Positions 35,192 through 45,651 of a DNA stretch of 64,000 nt are shown piece by piece. A program made the translations under genes and the position numbers. Numbering within the stretch: position 1 is the first letter of the stretch; the number at the start of each line of letters is the position of its first letter. The stretch comes from Gari tellinella (taxonomy: Eukaryota > Mollusca > Bivalvia > Cardiida > Psammobiidae): contig OV277862.1 in the NCBI GenBank assembly GCA_922989275.2, forward strand, positions 21,185,543 to 21,249,542, given 5' to 3'. The notes below the pieces were generated by a model. The model was not told the origin of the DNA. It was given only the letters and a program-made list of their open reading frames with translations, and ran no database searches.

Positions 35192-36561
35192 ATAAGAGGC
35201 CCATGCAGGCCTAAATATTGCTCACCTGGGAAAACCCAGACAGGGGGCACACGACCCCTTGAATTAGCTCATTTTCACTCCAATTACATAATTTCAAAAA
35301 ACTTGTTGATGAACACGCCAATGAAGTGTTCTGTAAAATATCTTAGCTCATGACTTTGTGTAAGGTTTCAGACTTGAAGACTTTTCGTTGAGAAAAAAAT
35401 ATTTTTAGCTAATGTGACCGAGATATGCAACTGGTCAGAATCATTTCAACACTATTGGTAAGGGACAACTAGACGGGTCACCATGCCAAATATCAAAACT
35501 CTGGGCATATTGCTTTCAGAAGAAAAAAAAGATGTTCCCTAAAATTTCCCTATATAACTATGTAAAACTATGACCCCAGGGTGAGGTCATGTTTTTACCC
35601 AAGGAACATAATTTGAACATTCTTGATAGAGGGCCTGTAGTAATGCTTTGTGCCAAATATCTAAGCTCAGGGTACTATGGTGTCAGACAAGAAGAGTTTT
35701 TAAAGTTTATTGAAAAAATCTATTTTCAGCTCCTGTGGCCTAATTGTGCAATGAACGGGAACTGTTTCAACATAATTGGTAAAGGGTCCCTAGAAAGTTC
35801 ACCTTGCCAAATTTCAAAGATCTGGCCACTATACTTTCAGAGAAGAAAATGATTGAAAATGTCACTATTTGACTATGTAAAATGGTGACCCAAGGGCGGG
35901 GCCAATTTTGACCCCTTGGGCAACATTTGAAAAATCTTGATAGAGGACTTATATAGATGAGGTCATGTGCCAAATATCTAAGATCTGGTCCTTGTTGTTT
36001 TTTGACAAGAAGATTTTTTAGTTTCCATTGAAAAAATCTATTTTTAGCTCCTGTGGCCTAGATATGCAACGGACTGAATCCTTTTTATCAATAATGGTAA
36101 AGGGCCTCTAGAAGTGTCATCACAAATATCAAATCTCTGGCTATATTAGTTTCAGACAAGAGGATGGTTGAAGATTTCAATATATAACTATATGTAAAAT
36201 GGGGACACCCCCTACCCCGGGACTAGGCCAATTTTGACCCAAGTTGCAAAATTTGAAAATTTTAAATGATAGAGGACCTACAGATGATGCAATGTGCCAA
36301 ATATCTAAGCTCTGGTCAACAAGAAGATATTTGAAGTTTTCATTGAGACGATATGTTTTAGCTCCTGTGACCTAGATATGCAACGGACCGAAAATGTTTG
36401 AAAGAATACCTTATAAGGATCATTCAGGCCAAGTTTGGTAAAAAAAAAATCCATCCAATAGTTTTGGAGATGTTGTTTAAAGAAATTGTGGACGACGAAC
36501 GACGACGGACACAGGCCGATCAAAATAGCTCACATTGGCACTATGTGCTAGATGAGCTAAA
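35192..36561 (+). mobile_element. Modular repeat element P3
   Basis: Starts AATAAGAGGCCCATGCAGGCC plus TATTGCTCACCTGGG and ends AATAGCTCACATTGGCAC..GTGCTAGATGAGCTAAAA. The core alternates two related ~160-bp half-units marked by CCAAATATCTAAGCTC and CAAATATCAAA.CTCTGG. Confidence 0.72.
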
Positions 36562-37100
36562 AACGTTTGTTTTTAACACATCCTGGTAGATGGGCCAAAT
36601 GAAAGATAAACTCAGAACATTTTACTGAAATTTATTGCAACAGTCATAGCATCATTCATGAAAAACAATTTCATACAATCACTTATTTCAAGCATTTGAA
36701 TGATATAAGCAGACCTTACTCTTTATACATGTATAGCCAACTCGATATATACATGTATAATACTACTAGTTATATTCAAACTTCTAGTAAAACATTAAGG
36801 AGCTTTCTGTTTTACTGTCATCTTGCTTTAAGCAGTCACCTGTCTTACACACCTGTGGCCCATTTTATGAATCGTTGTTAGCTGTATTTTAAAGTTTTGA
36901 CTTACGACCGTTTTTGTCGTACGTTTCATAAAACGGGCCTTAAATAATTTAGTAATTTATACAATTAAGTGGCTGTAAAAGAGAGGGTGTATATTGATGG
37001 TTATTGCAAACTGACTGGATTGAGGTGCTAACAAGGGAAGACCAATGTCAGATATGTATATAGCATATTCACGAAGACAATTGGCTTGAAATCAGTATCT
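36562..37100. other. Non-coding stretch
   Basis: AT-rich. It contains a short family E-like piece (TTAAGGAGCTTTCTGTTTTACTG, about 36793-36840) and an ACGACCGTTTTTGTCGTACG palindrome at 36904-36923. No gene. Confidence 0.4.
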
Positions 37101-37354
37101 TTAACACATTCAACCCTAGTGACGAGTATAGTCACCATTTACAAACAGTGTACCTGTGAGTATTACACTTGTCCTATGCAAACAGTGTAGACCCTGATCA
37201 GAAGGTTCCTTAAGGAGCCCTTTGACCAGGGTATACAGTTTGTCATTTTGAAATATACTGTATTGTTAAAATCAACACTTAATAGTCAAAAATGGACTGG
37301 ACTTATTTTGAAATTGGAATTGTCCATTAAAAGTTTCATGGGTGAGTGAGTTAA
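37101..37354 (-). mobile_element. TTAA MITE, family A (copy A2)
   Basis: TTAA at 37101-37104 with ACACATTCAACCCTAGTGACG and TTAA at 37351-37354 preceded by TTTCATGGGTGAGTGAG. The interior ACAAACAGTGTACC and GACCCTGATCAGAAGG / CCTTTGACCAGGG hairpin matches A3 and A4 in reverse orientation. Confidence 0.75.
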
Positions 37355-37670
37355 AGACCTGAAGATATTGTACTCAAGATACTAGGGCAAGACTTTTTGA
37401 TACAGCTATAAAAAGAAACTTGGTTCAAAGAGATGATTCTAATGAGTAGTGACACCAGGGTTTGACGCAGAAATAAAGATTTAATGTTTTGAGATACCCC
37501 TCTATTATAACCACTAGATCTATAACAGGTTAAGGTTTTGGTATTTGATAATAGAGGAGTTTTACTGTACATGTAAAGCAGACAATTGGTCTCTATTTCA
37601 AGAGCAGCTTTGGTGGTAAAATACACAATATTTACTCTTATCGTGCTAGCGGTGGAACCATTTCAATCTT

Positions 37671-37728
37671 TGCAAACAGTTTGGATCCTGATGAGACACC
37701 GTGTAACGCAGAATCCAAACTGTTTGAC
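37671..37728. repeat. Hairpin module
   Basis: CAAACAGTTTGGATCCTGAT with ATCCAAACTGTTTG. The right inner arm is shortened. Confidence 0.55.
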
Positions 37729-38239
37729 ATGCTGACCCAGTTTTGGAAAGAAATTTTTAAAATTACATCAGCAGACAAAAGTTGCAGACAAAAGAAGATG
37801 TGTTTGTAAAACACTATGCCCCCCCCCCCCCCCCCCCCCGATGTGACCTTCACCTCTAAATGGCATTGAACTTTGTTTGACACATGCCAACTTGTACTGA
37901 GCACATGAATTTTTTTATTTGAGTACACATGATGCATAAAATGTAGTCTCTGTTTACAGACAGACAGATCAAAAACATTATGCCCTCCATTACGCCGTGT
38001 GGAGCATAAAGTTAGCACGTGCAGAGAGGTAAATGTTGTAGAGTATAAACTAGTAAAGACTATACTGGCATACACTCTAAATTGGAACATTTTTAAAAGA
38101 CAATAACCTCGACAAAACATAGCACCTAACTAACATCAGTATCCCTTCCAACACTGAGTACAAGTGGTCACCTATCTTCAATGCAAAAAAACCGGATGTG
38201 GAGTGCAGGGGTAATATTTACAGAAATAGGATCAAAGTG
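37729..38239. repeat. Non-coding with a 21-base C run
   Basis: A run of 21 C lies at 37819-37839. Flanking text (ACACTATGCCC...; ATTATGCCCTCCATTACGCC near 37978) looks like a decayed repeat with GGCATAAT-type ends. The 160-residue open frame across it on the minus strand depends on the homopolymer and is not credible. Confidence 0.45.
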
Positions 38240-38310
38240 ACCAACAGTTGGGATCTTAGCCAGGCTCCACATATAATGGGGTATGATCTGGATCCAAACT
38301 GTTTATACAG
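38240..38310. repeat. Hairpin module
   Basis: CAACAGTTGGGATCTTAGCC pairs loosely with GATCTGGATCCAAACTGTTT. It is a diverged copy. Confidence 0.45.
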
Positions 38311-38351
38311 GTCTGCAATATTAAAAGGTTTATACAAACTATAGATGTATT

Positions 38352-38602
38352 TTAACTCATTCACCCCTGGAACGTTTATTGGACAATTCCAATGTTCAAT
38401 TAAGTCTAGTCCATTTTTGACTACTTAGGAATGATTTTAACAATATCTTTCAAAATGACAAACAGTGAAGACCCTGATCAGAGGGCTCCTTAAGGAGCCC
38501 TCTGATCAAGGTCTACACTGTTTGCATTGGACAAGTGTAATCCTCACAGGTATACTGTTTGTAAATGACTAGTATACTCGTCACTAGGGTTGAATATGTT
38601 AA
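38352..38602 (+). mobile_element. TTAA MITE, family A (copy A3)
   Basis: TTAA (38352-38355) + CTCATTCACCCCTGG; CTAGGGTTGAATATG + TTAA (38599-38602). The central hairpin GACCCTGATCAGAGGGCTCC / GGAGCCCTCTGATCAAGGTC is almost perfect. Confidence 0.8.
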
Positions 38603-38654
38603 AACATGTTAACCCTGTGGTATGCTTGACCATCATCATTCCTTCATAACACAG

Positions 38655-39328
38655 ACAAGGGCCACTATGGCCCTATATTGCTCACCTGGTACAACATGTA
38701 AAACTTGACCTATAGTTACCTAGATTTTGACCTAACATGGCCCACATTCAATCCTGGCCTAGATTTCAATGAGGCAAACATTTTGGGAAAGTTTCATCAA
38801 GATGAAATGAGAAATGTACCTTCTAGAGTGTTAACAATGCATTTTCATGATTTGACCTAGTGACCTAGTTTTTTTTTACATGACATGACCCATCATTGAC
38901 CTAGATATCAATAAGGCAAACAATCTTATCAAGTTGCATTAAAATCCAATATGATTTGTAGCCTCTAAAGTGTTAACAATGTTTTTCTATGATTTGACCT
39001 ATTGACCTAGTTTTTGACCGGTCATGACCCACATTCAAACTTGACAGTGATATTAATAATGCAAACATTTTGACAAAGTTCCATGAAGAATGATTGATAT
39101 TTGTAGCCTCAAAAGTGCTATCAAAGTTTTTGACCAAACATTACCAGCATTTGAACTTGACCTAAATTTCTTAAGGACAACATTGTCATCAAGTTTTATG
39201 AAGCTCAAATGAAATTTGTAGCCACTAGAGTGTGTACGAACCATTGTACACGACCGATGGACAGGCAGATGACGGACATCCAGCGATCCTAATAGCTCAC
39301 CTTGGCACTTCCTGCAAGGTGAGCTAAA
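38655..39328 (+). mobile_element. Modular repeat element P4
   Basis: Starts ACAAGGGCCACTATGGCCC plus TATTGCTCACCTGGT and ends AATAGCTCACCTTGGCAC..GGTGAGCTAAA. The core of ~150-160-bp units is marked by GATTTGACCTAGTGACCTAG and TTTGTAGCCTC.A.AGTG. A second decayed terminal hairpin (TCACCTTGGCAATTTGTGCC) follows at 39354-39384. Confidence 0.7.
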
Positions 39329-39434
39329 CTGACAAAGGTTAATCACCGTATCTCACCTTGGCAATTTGTGCCACGTGAGCTAAAATTCAGAATGCTCATT
39401 TAGTAGATTTCTGCTGTACATTTATCTTACTATT

Positions 39435-39789
39435 AAGCTCCCTCCCTACAACAGCCCTCCAAACATCAACTCTTTCATTACAACGATCCTTGTCCCAGTT
39501 CCCTAAACAGGACAGTTATGTCTAACCTATTTCTGGCTGCAATGCCGTCTGCTTAAAATTGTCGCCTGCTGTTTTTGCTCAAAGTCACATATTGAACATT
39601 TTGACAAAATAAACATAATGACGAGTGACAAACAGCTTGAATCAAGATCAGACGCCACATAATGTAGTGTCTGATCTGGATTTAAGCTGTTTGCAATGTT
39701 AATTAATTTTCCTCCCCATAACGACATCCTCAGAGCAATGCACACACTTTTGGTCTCCCATTAGATGTCGTTGTAGAGAGGGAGCACTG
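39435..39789 (+). mobile_element. TA-type MITE, family B (copy B3)
   Basis: Starts AGCTCCCTCCCTACAACAG and ends GTCGTTGTAGAGAGGGAGCACTG, followed by TA. The interior has the hairpin GAATCAAGATCAGACGCC / GTGTCTGATCTGGATT. Confidence 0.7.
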
Positions 39790-39882
39790 TATATGTCATC
39801 AACTCCATCAATAAATATTTGGTAGCACAAACTATGTGGAGGAGCAGATAAGGGACACACAGGTGCTACTGAGGACATAGGG

Positions 39883-40129
39883 TTAACCCATTCACCACTG
39901 AAACTTTTAATATACATGTACAAACTGAATTTCAAAAATAGTTTAGTCCAATTTTTACTATTTAGGGTTGATTAAATAACATATTTCAAAATGACAAACA
40001 GTGAAGACCCTGATCAGAGGGCTCCCTCTGATCAGGGTATACACTGTTTGCATTGGGACAAGTGTAATCCTCACAGGTACACTGTTTGTAAATGACGAGC
40101 ATACTCGTCGCTAAGGTTGAATGGGTTAA
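39883..40129 (+). mobile_element. TTAA MITE, family A (copy A4), touching the stop codon of the large gene
   Basis: TTAA (39883-39886) + CCCATTCACCACTG; CTAAGGTTGAATGGG + TTAA (40126-40129). The central GACCCTGATCAGAGGGCTCC hairpin is shortened. The right TTAA contains, on the minus strand, the TAA stop codon of the 1841-residue frame, so the transcript's 3'UTR starts inside the MITE. Confidence 0.8.
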
Positions 40130-43100
40130 ACATGAGATTCACATTCAGAAAACTGTATTTTCCTTACAGCCCTAGCTTCATTTTCTCTTCCAACTTCAAT
40201 CATTTCATTCAGCCTATCTATTGTCTTTTGTAAGCTATCAGGACTTGTGTTCACTAACTGAGCCCTCTCTCTAGCATGTTTCATAGGTGACCCATATTTC
40301 ATTGTCTCCTGGTTTACTGAAGGTCCCGGACAGCCGTCTTTCAAAGGAGAATGTAATAGTGTCGTGGATCCATGATATTGTTTGGTCACTGATTCTAAAA
40401 AACTCACTCGATGTTTAACAGAATTCATTTCCCCAGCTTTATCTCCTTTTATCACTAAGGTATCAGGGATTTTCCATTGCAGAGATGCCTTGGAGTTCAC
40501 TGGAGATATAAATACATTTTCCCCATCGTTTCTTACTTCCTTTTCAACTGTAATTCCTTCTTTTACTGATCGAGCAAAGATGACTCCAGGATGATCAAAA
40601 GCATTTATTTGCAAAGTGTTGTTAACTATGCCACCAGCTTTGATGGCACTAGGGTTTTCAGTATTTTGTCCACTGTGATGATTGAACTGGAAAGCTGGGA
40701 ATGACGCTTTACAACTAGAGTCAGCATCACTGTCTGAAGTCAATTTACCCTTACCGCTGAGACTAACCTCGTAAGCTTCTTCCTTTCTCATCTTCTTCAG
40801 TTTCTTCTTTTCTAAAATATCCCCCCTTTTCCGCAGTCTTTTCTCTTTAGCCTCTGGGCTTTCAAAAATATTCCTCAGCATTTTTTTCACATTGAGAGGT
40901 TTTCTATTTGTTGAGATTTCTAATTCAAAAGCTTCTGTTGAAAGTTTATCTTTCCATGCTATATCAAGAGCTTTAACAAGTCCTGGTGTATGCCTAGTCA
41001 TTTTCTTTCTAACACGGTGTCTCTGTTTTGAATGCTTAAGATTTTTTAAAACTGGTTTAAGAGTTTTTTTATTTCTGTTTTGAACGCTTAACGCACCACT
41101 GTTTCTTTGACATTTAACATTCTTTTTAACCTTTTTCAATCCACTAGACTTAGACTTAAAACCAGCTGAAGATATTTTGTTTTTTGTTTCCTTGGATATT
41201 TTTCTAGTTTTTGGTTCTTTAACATTAGACTTAGAATTAAAACTAGCTGAAGATATTTTGTTTTTTGTTTCCTTGGATTGTTTGCTGGTTTTTTGTTCTT
41301 TTCCACTTGGTTCTTTAACACTAGACTTAGAAGTAAAACTAGCTGAAGATATTTTGTTTTTTGTTTCCTTGGATATTTTGCTAGTTTTTGGGCTGTCTGT
41401 CTTCTTTCTACTAATCTTTTCATTTTCCTGTGAACCATTATCTTTCTCCAAGCTCATGGCTTGTTTTCTCTTTCGAGTTCTTTTGTTACCATTGCCAGAA
41501 GTATTTTCTTTCTCTTTGATATCATCACTAACACTTATTAACTTGTCACCATGAAATGCATCCTTAACACTTGTATGTATTGTCGTTCTCATACTACTAC
41601 TTTGTGATTTTTCTGTACAAAAGCGAGACTGTGATACACTAGAGCTATTTTCTACAACTGTAACTAAAGCATCTTTCTGTATTTTCTGCCTTTTGCTTTC
41701 CACTTGTGCCTTTAATTTAGCTACCATTGCATCACTTGTTTCATGATAACTTATTCCCTCATGTTGTTTTTCATGTTTTCCCTGTGAAGTAGGAGTTTTT
41801 ATGTCCAATATTTCTGGTACAGTTTGGCCAGTGGAATTAAGTCCATGTATTTTTGCTTTCACCACTTCGTTATTATCCTCGCATCTATAAACTGACCTAC
41901 GTGTTTTGTTTGCTCTCACTCTACCTGTATATTTAGTGTTGTTTTCCAATTCATTGTCTTGTTTTCTGGTAACATCATGATCTTGCAAAATTGATTGACC
42001 TTTTGATTCTGGTGAAACTTCCTTGTTTCTATGAGAGTCTTTCGATTTTGTTTCTTTTTTTGAATGTAAAAGACGGTTTCTCCTTGTAGCTTTGCTACGC
42101 CTCTTGGGAGCTGTGCATTTTAAGTCACAACAGCTGTGTCCTTCCGTGTCAGAATTGCCAGACTCAGTCATTTCACTACTCATCGATTGAAGGACCACAG
42201 ATGAAGATTCAGTATTCACTTTCTGGTACTTAGACTTCTGCTTAACATTAATTCTATCTGAATGTTTACTCATCCGGCTTTTATGCACAGTTTTCTCTAT
42301 AATTGAATTCTCCTCTTGCTTTTTCATCCTCTTCAGCTTACATTTCTTTCTTGTTGTACTTCTCTTTTTTAGAGTTGGCAAAGTGCTATCACTTGTCACT
42401 TTTGCTGGATGACTGTCAATACCTACTGCAGTGGAATCCACATTTATCACCACAGAATCATTCTTCACATTTGCTATTGATGAACTAGAACTATCACTAG
42501 CTTGTGCTTCCATTCCTACACCAGTAGCCTGAGCAGCCCTGGATGTGAGAACATTAGAGTTTCTCTTTCTCAGATCCCTCTTCTTTCCAATGAATGAATC
42601 ATGTCTGTCCATTTTATTATCTTTCCTTCTTTGTTTTGTTTGTGTTCGGGTGTTAAGTTTTATGTGTGTAAAATTTTGTGTTGGCTTTTCAACAGGCTTT
42701 GGAGATGTTGGCTTTTCAACAGGCTTTGGAGATGCTTCTTTCAATTTCTTTTCAAATAATTTGCTGAGGTAAGGATTAGAAATACGTGAATTGTTTATTT
42801 TTGTATCATCTGTGCTGTCATCGTCAAAATAAGCTTGCACTGCTTTATTGCCTCTTTCCTCCTCTTTCCCTGACTCTGTTCTGTTGTTGTTGGTGACAGT
42901 CGCTACAACAGTAGTTTTTATAGTTTTAAACTTGTTCACAAGGGGTCTTTTATTTTTCTCTCTCCTGTAGTTTGTCCGTTTTGTGGCAAAATACTGAGCT
43001 AGCTCTTCACCATCACTAGATTCATCTGTTTCACTTGTATCTACACAGTCTGCTTCCTCCACCTCAGACTCTGAATCAATTTCAGAAACTACTTCTTCCG

Positions 43101-45651
43101 GAGTGACTGATGGTGTCTTTTTATGTATAGGTGGCTTAAAGGACTTCCATTGTGTTTTGATGTCAACATCTTGTTTTAGGTCTTCCTTCTGCACTGTTTC
43201 TAATGATTCATTGTTCTGTATGACATTGCCACCATCAGTCTCTAAGCATTCATTGTTCTGTACCATATTGCCACGCCCAGTCTCTGGGCACTCAGTCTTT
43301 GGTACCACATTGCTTCCCTCTGTATATGGGATTAACTCTCCAGAAGCTGAGACCATCAATGTGATACTATCTGGGGGACATTCACGTTCATTCTTTTCTT
43401 CAGCTGGTGGAACACAATCGGTCAAGATATCATGTTCTAGAACATTTACTAGTCTGGTCAGTTTATCATTTATACGTTTGAATCTGACTTGTACTTGAGG
43501 TGGGTTCCTGTAAGATGCTTGACGGTCCATAATGCTTGTTTCATGGTGCAATTCTGTTTCTGTCTTTTCACAATCACTTTTAATCAAATCAAAACTTGTT
43601 AAGCTATTGCCATCAGTTTCACGTTTTATATTATCCACTTCTGTTATTGTTTCAATTTTGTTGTCGGTGCTTCGTACATGTTCTACACTTGTTGTTGCAC
43701 ATCCATTTGCCTCGACTTTAACACTCTGTTTTCCTACCCCAGTTGTATTGGTCATACTCACTACACTTTGGCCTACGACTAAGCTTTCACTGTAACTACA
43801 CTGCAGTTTGTCTGTAGTGTTTGTGGTGTTGTTAATAGAAGACGATTTAGTGGAAGCTGATTGCAGTGACTCCTGGACTAACGCCAAATGGGCAGAGCTG
43901 CTGGAGGGAGACACCAGTCTACTATTTGTCAACATTATATTCTGTAAGTCATCTGGAGTTTGTCTACCTGAAAGAGTTGTCTGGTCTGACAATGTATTTA
44001 TTGTAGACCTGTTATTTGAATTAAATGCACTGTTTGAAGAATCATCTTTTAAACGGTCTGAGTTAAAATCAGTCTCAGATTTGTCATCAAAAAGTCTTAC
44101 AAAAACTATTTCTACTTTGGCTGAATCGTGTTCTGCCCTTGAGAAGTTGTGAATGGTTTCCAATGGCTGACTAACACCTTCTCCATAGTGTGGGGACCTA
44201 CATTGACTGACTTCTGGTAAGCTATGTTTGATCGGGCTAGACAAAGTCTCCACATTGGACACATGCAAGTTTTCACCACCCTGTAAACTACTATCAAACT
44301 CTGTGTTTTGTTTTGCAACTTCCTTTCCAGAGAAAAGTTGCCTTGATGCATGTTCTATTTCTGTGCATGCATTTGGTACAGGGACAGACTTCAGGGCACA
44401 CAGCTTTACAAAGTCATGCTCACTTAGCATTATGTATCTGTTCTTTGAGCCATATTTTTCTGGGCTCGTGAGAATCTCTGAGCTCACATCATATGGAAGT
44501 TTTGGCTCTTCTGGTTCCACTGTAACTTTTCCTAAATTATATTTGCTTGGGCTGTCAAACATTTCTAGAATGTCATCAAGCTCATTGCTTGTGGAACTTG
44601 CATTCCCTTTTCTAGGTGAGGCAGCCATTAGAGGGGAGAAATTTAGCATATCTATTTCATCAAACTGTCTTTGACTGTCCTCACCTAAATCACTGTTTAA
44701 ACGAGATTCTTTCTGTGTTGCAGTTTGCTTGCCATCACATATCACCATAGTGTTTTCATACCAGCCACTGTTATCTTGATTATCATCACATCCATTATGA
44801 TGAGAGGTCATTCCTATATTGGTGGTTTGCATGCCATCTTGATGTACGATGTGTTCACTAGGAGGACAAGATTGTTGTTCACTATAAACTATTCCAGTAC
44901 CAGACTGTTGCTGGCTATGAACTGTTCCGGTACCAGACTGCTGTTTGCTATGAACTGTTCCTGTACCAGACTGTTCCTCGCTATGAACCATTTGGGTACC
45001 ACATTGTTGTAGGCTATGAACTGTTCCTGTTCTATATTGTTGTTGGCTACAAACTGTTTCTGTACCAGACTGTTGCTGGCTATTAACTATTTGGGTACCA
45101 CATTGTTGTTGGCTACAAACTGTTTCTGTACCAGACTGTTGCTGGCTATGAACTATTCCGGTACCACATTGTTGCTGGCTATGAACTGTTCTCGTACCAC
45201 ATTGTTGCTGGCTATGAACTATTTGGGTACCACATTGTTGCTGGCTATGAACTGTTCTTGTACCACATTGTTCCTCGCTATGAACTATTTGGGTACCACA
45301 TTGTTGCTGGCTATGAACTGTTTCTGTACCAGACTGTTGTTGGCTATAAACTGTTCCTGTATCAGACTGCTGTTGTATATGAACTGCCCCAGAGTCCCAC
45401 TCTGCATTATGCTTTACTGAAACAGCTGGATCATTATCAGGTATTTCGATGTATACCGTAGATGGTATTGGTTTATTCACAGATATACATGATTCTGTTT
45501 GACTTGAAACGTTTCCTCCGCTCTTTCTTGTGAACGAATGTCTTTTTGATTTAGGTTTTAATTTTCTCTCTGCTAAATATTTAAACAGTTCTTCCTCATC
45601 AGATGAATCATTTACACTATCTGAATCTGATACTGTATAACTGATACTCAT
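40126..45651 (-). CDS. Large low-complexity Ser/Lys-rich protein, probably nuclear, 1841 residues
   Basis: Not recognised as a named family. One uninterrupted 5.5-kb frame runs from ATG 45651 to TAA 40126-40128; an in-frame stop at 45745-45747 supports this start. In order: an acidic N-terminus (SSDEEELFKYLAERKLKPK, about 16-34); about sixteen 11-residue repeats (SGTGTVHSQQQ type, residues 86-262); Ser/Thr-rich text with SPRK, SPSK, SPEK and SPIK sites; a second copy of the N-terminal motif (SSDGEELAQYFATKR, about 875-895); long Lys/Arg-rich tracts like nuclear localisation signals; three copies of a KETKNKISSASF block (about 1421-1498); and near the C-terminus RVSF (1748-1751), SPLK, SPMK and RKIQF (1830-1834). 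RVxF motifs dock protein phosphatase 1, and SPxK is the CDK consensus, so a cell-cycle-regulated chromatin or scaffold role is an inference. No enzymatic or transmembrane domain is visible. Confidence 0.85.
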   Translation of the reverse strand: MSISYTVSDSDSVNDSSDEEELFKYLAERKLKPKSKRHSFTRKSGGNVSSQTESCISVNKPIPSTVYIEIPDNDPAVSVKHNAEWDSGAVHIQQQSDTGTVYSQQQSGTETVHSQQQCGTQIVHSEEQCGTRTVHSQQQCGTQIVHSQQQCGTRTVHSQQQCGTGIVHSQQQSGTETVCSQQQCGTQIVNSQQQSGTETVCSQQQYRTGTVHSLQQCGTQMVHSEEQSGTGTVHSKQQSGTGTVHSQQQSGTGIVYSEQQSCPPSEHIVHQDGMQTTNIGMTSHHNGCDDNQDNSGWYENTMVICDGKQTATQKESRLNSDLGEDSQRQFDEIDMLNFSPLMAASPRKGNASSTSNELDDILEMFDSPSKYNLGKVTVEPEEPKLPYDVSSEILTSPEKYGSKNRYIMLSEHDFVKLCALKSVPVPNACTEIEHASRQLFSGKEVAKQNTEFDSSLQGGENLHVSNVETLSSPIKHSLPEVSQCRSPHYGEGVSQPLETIHNFSRAEHDSAKVEIVFVRLFDDKSETDFNSDRLKDDSSNSAFNSNNRSTINTLSDQTTLSGRQTPDDLQNIMLTNSRLVSPSSSSAHLALVQESLQSASTKSSSINNTTNTTDKLQCSYSESLVVGQSVVSMTNTTGVGKQSVKVEANGCATTSVEHVRSTDNKIETITEVDNIKRETDGNSLTSFDLIKSDCEKTETELHHETSIMDRQASYRNPPQVQVRFKRINDKLTRLVNVLEHDILTDCVPPAEEKNERECPPDSITLMVSASGELIPYTEGSNVVPKTECPETGRGNMVQNNECLETDGGNVIQNNESLETVQKEDLKQDVDIKTQWKSFKPPIHKKTPSVTPEEVVSEIDSESEVEEADCVDTSETDESSDGEELAQYFATKRTNYRREKNKRPLVNKFKTIKTTVVATVTNNNRTESGKEEERGNKAVQAYFDDDSTDDTKINNSRISNPYLSKLFEKKLKEASPKPVEKPTSPKPVEKPTQNFTHIKLNTRTQTKQRRKDNKMDRHDSFIGKKRDLRKRNSNVLTSRAAQATGVGMEAQASDSSSSSIANVKNDSVVINVDSTAVGIDSHPAKVTSDSTLPTLKKRSTTRKKCKLKRMKKQEENSIIEKTVHKSRMSKHSDRINVKQKSKYQKVNTESSSVVLQSMSSEMTESGNSDTEGHSCCDLKCTAPKRRSKATRRNRLLHSKKETKSKDSHRNKEVSPESKGQSILQDHDVTRKQDNELENNTKYTGRVRANKTRRSVYRCEDNNEVVKAKIHGLNSTGQTVPEILDIKTPTSQGKHEKQHEGISYHETSDAMVAKLKAQVESKRQKIQKDALVTVVENSSSVSQSRFCTEKSQSSSMRTTIHTSVKDAFHGDKLISVSDDIKEKENTSGNGNKRTRKRKQAMSLEKDNGSQENEKISRKKTDSPKTSKISKETKNKISSASFTSKSSVKEPSGKEQKTSKQSKETKNKISSASFNSKSNVKEPKTRKISKETKNKISSAGFKSKSSGLKKVKKNVKCQRNSGALSVQNRNKKTLKPVLKNLKHSKQRHRVRKKMTRHTPGLVKALDIAWKDKLSTEAFELEISTNRKPLNVKKMLRNIFESPEAKEKRLRKRGDILEKKKLKKMRKEEAYEVSLSGKGKLTSDSDADSSCKASFPAFQFNHHSGQNTENPSAIKAGGIVNNTLQINAFDHPGVIFARSVKEGITVEKEVRNDGENVFISPVNSKASLQWKIPDTLVIKGDKAGEMNSVKHRVSFLESVTKQYHGSTTLLHSPLKDGCPGPSVNQETMKYGSPMKHARERAQLVNTSPDSLQKTIDRLNEMIEVGRENEARAVRKIQFSECESHV

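Noticed and set aside
37638..38120. 160-codon minus-strand frame
   Set aside because: It depends on the C21 run (poly-Gly) and crosses a hairpin module; no known motif.
40382..45461. Plus-strand open frames of 60-148 codons opposite the large minus-strand frame
   Set aside because: They are shadows of one long coding exon with biased composition; none has independent features.
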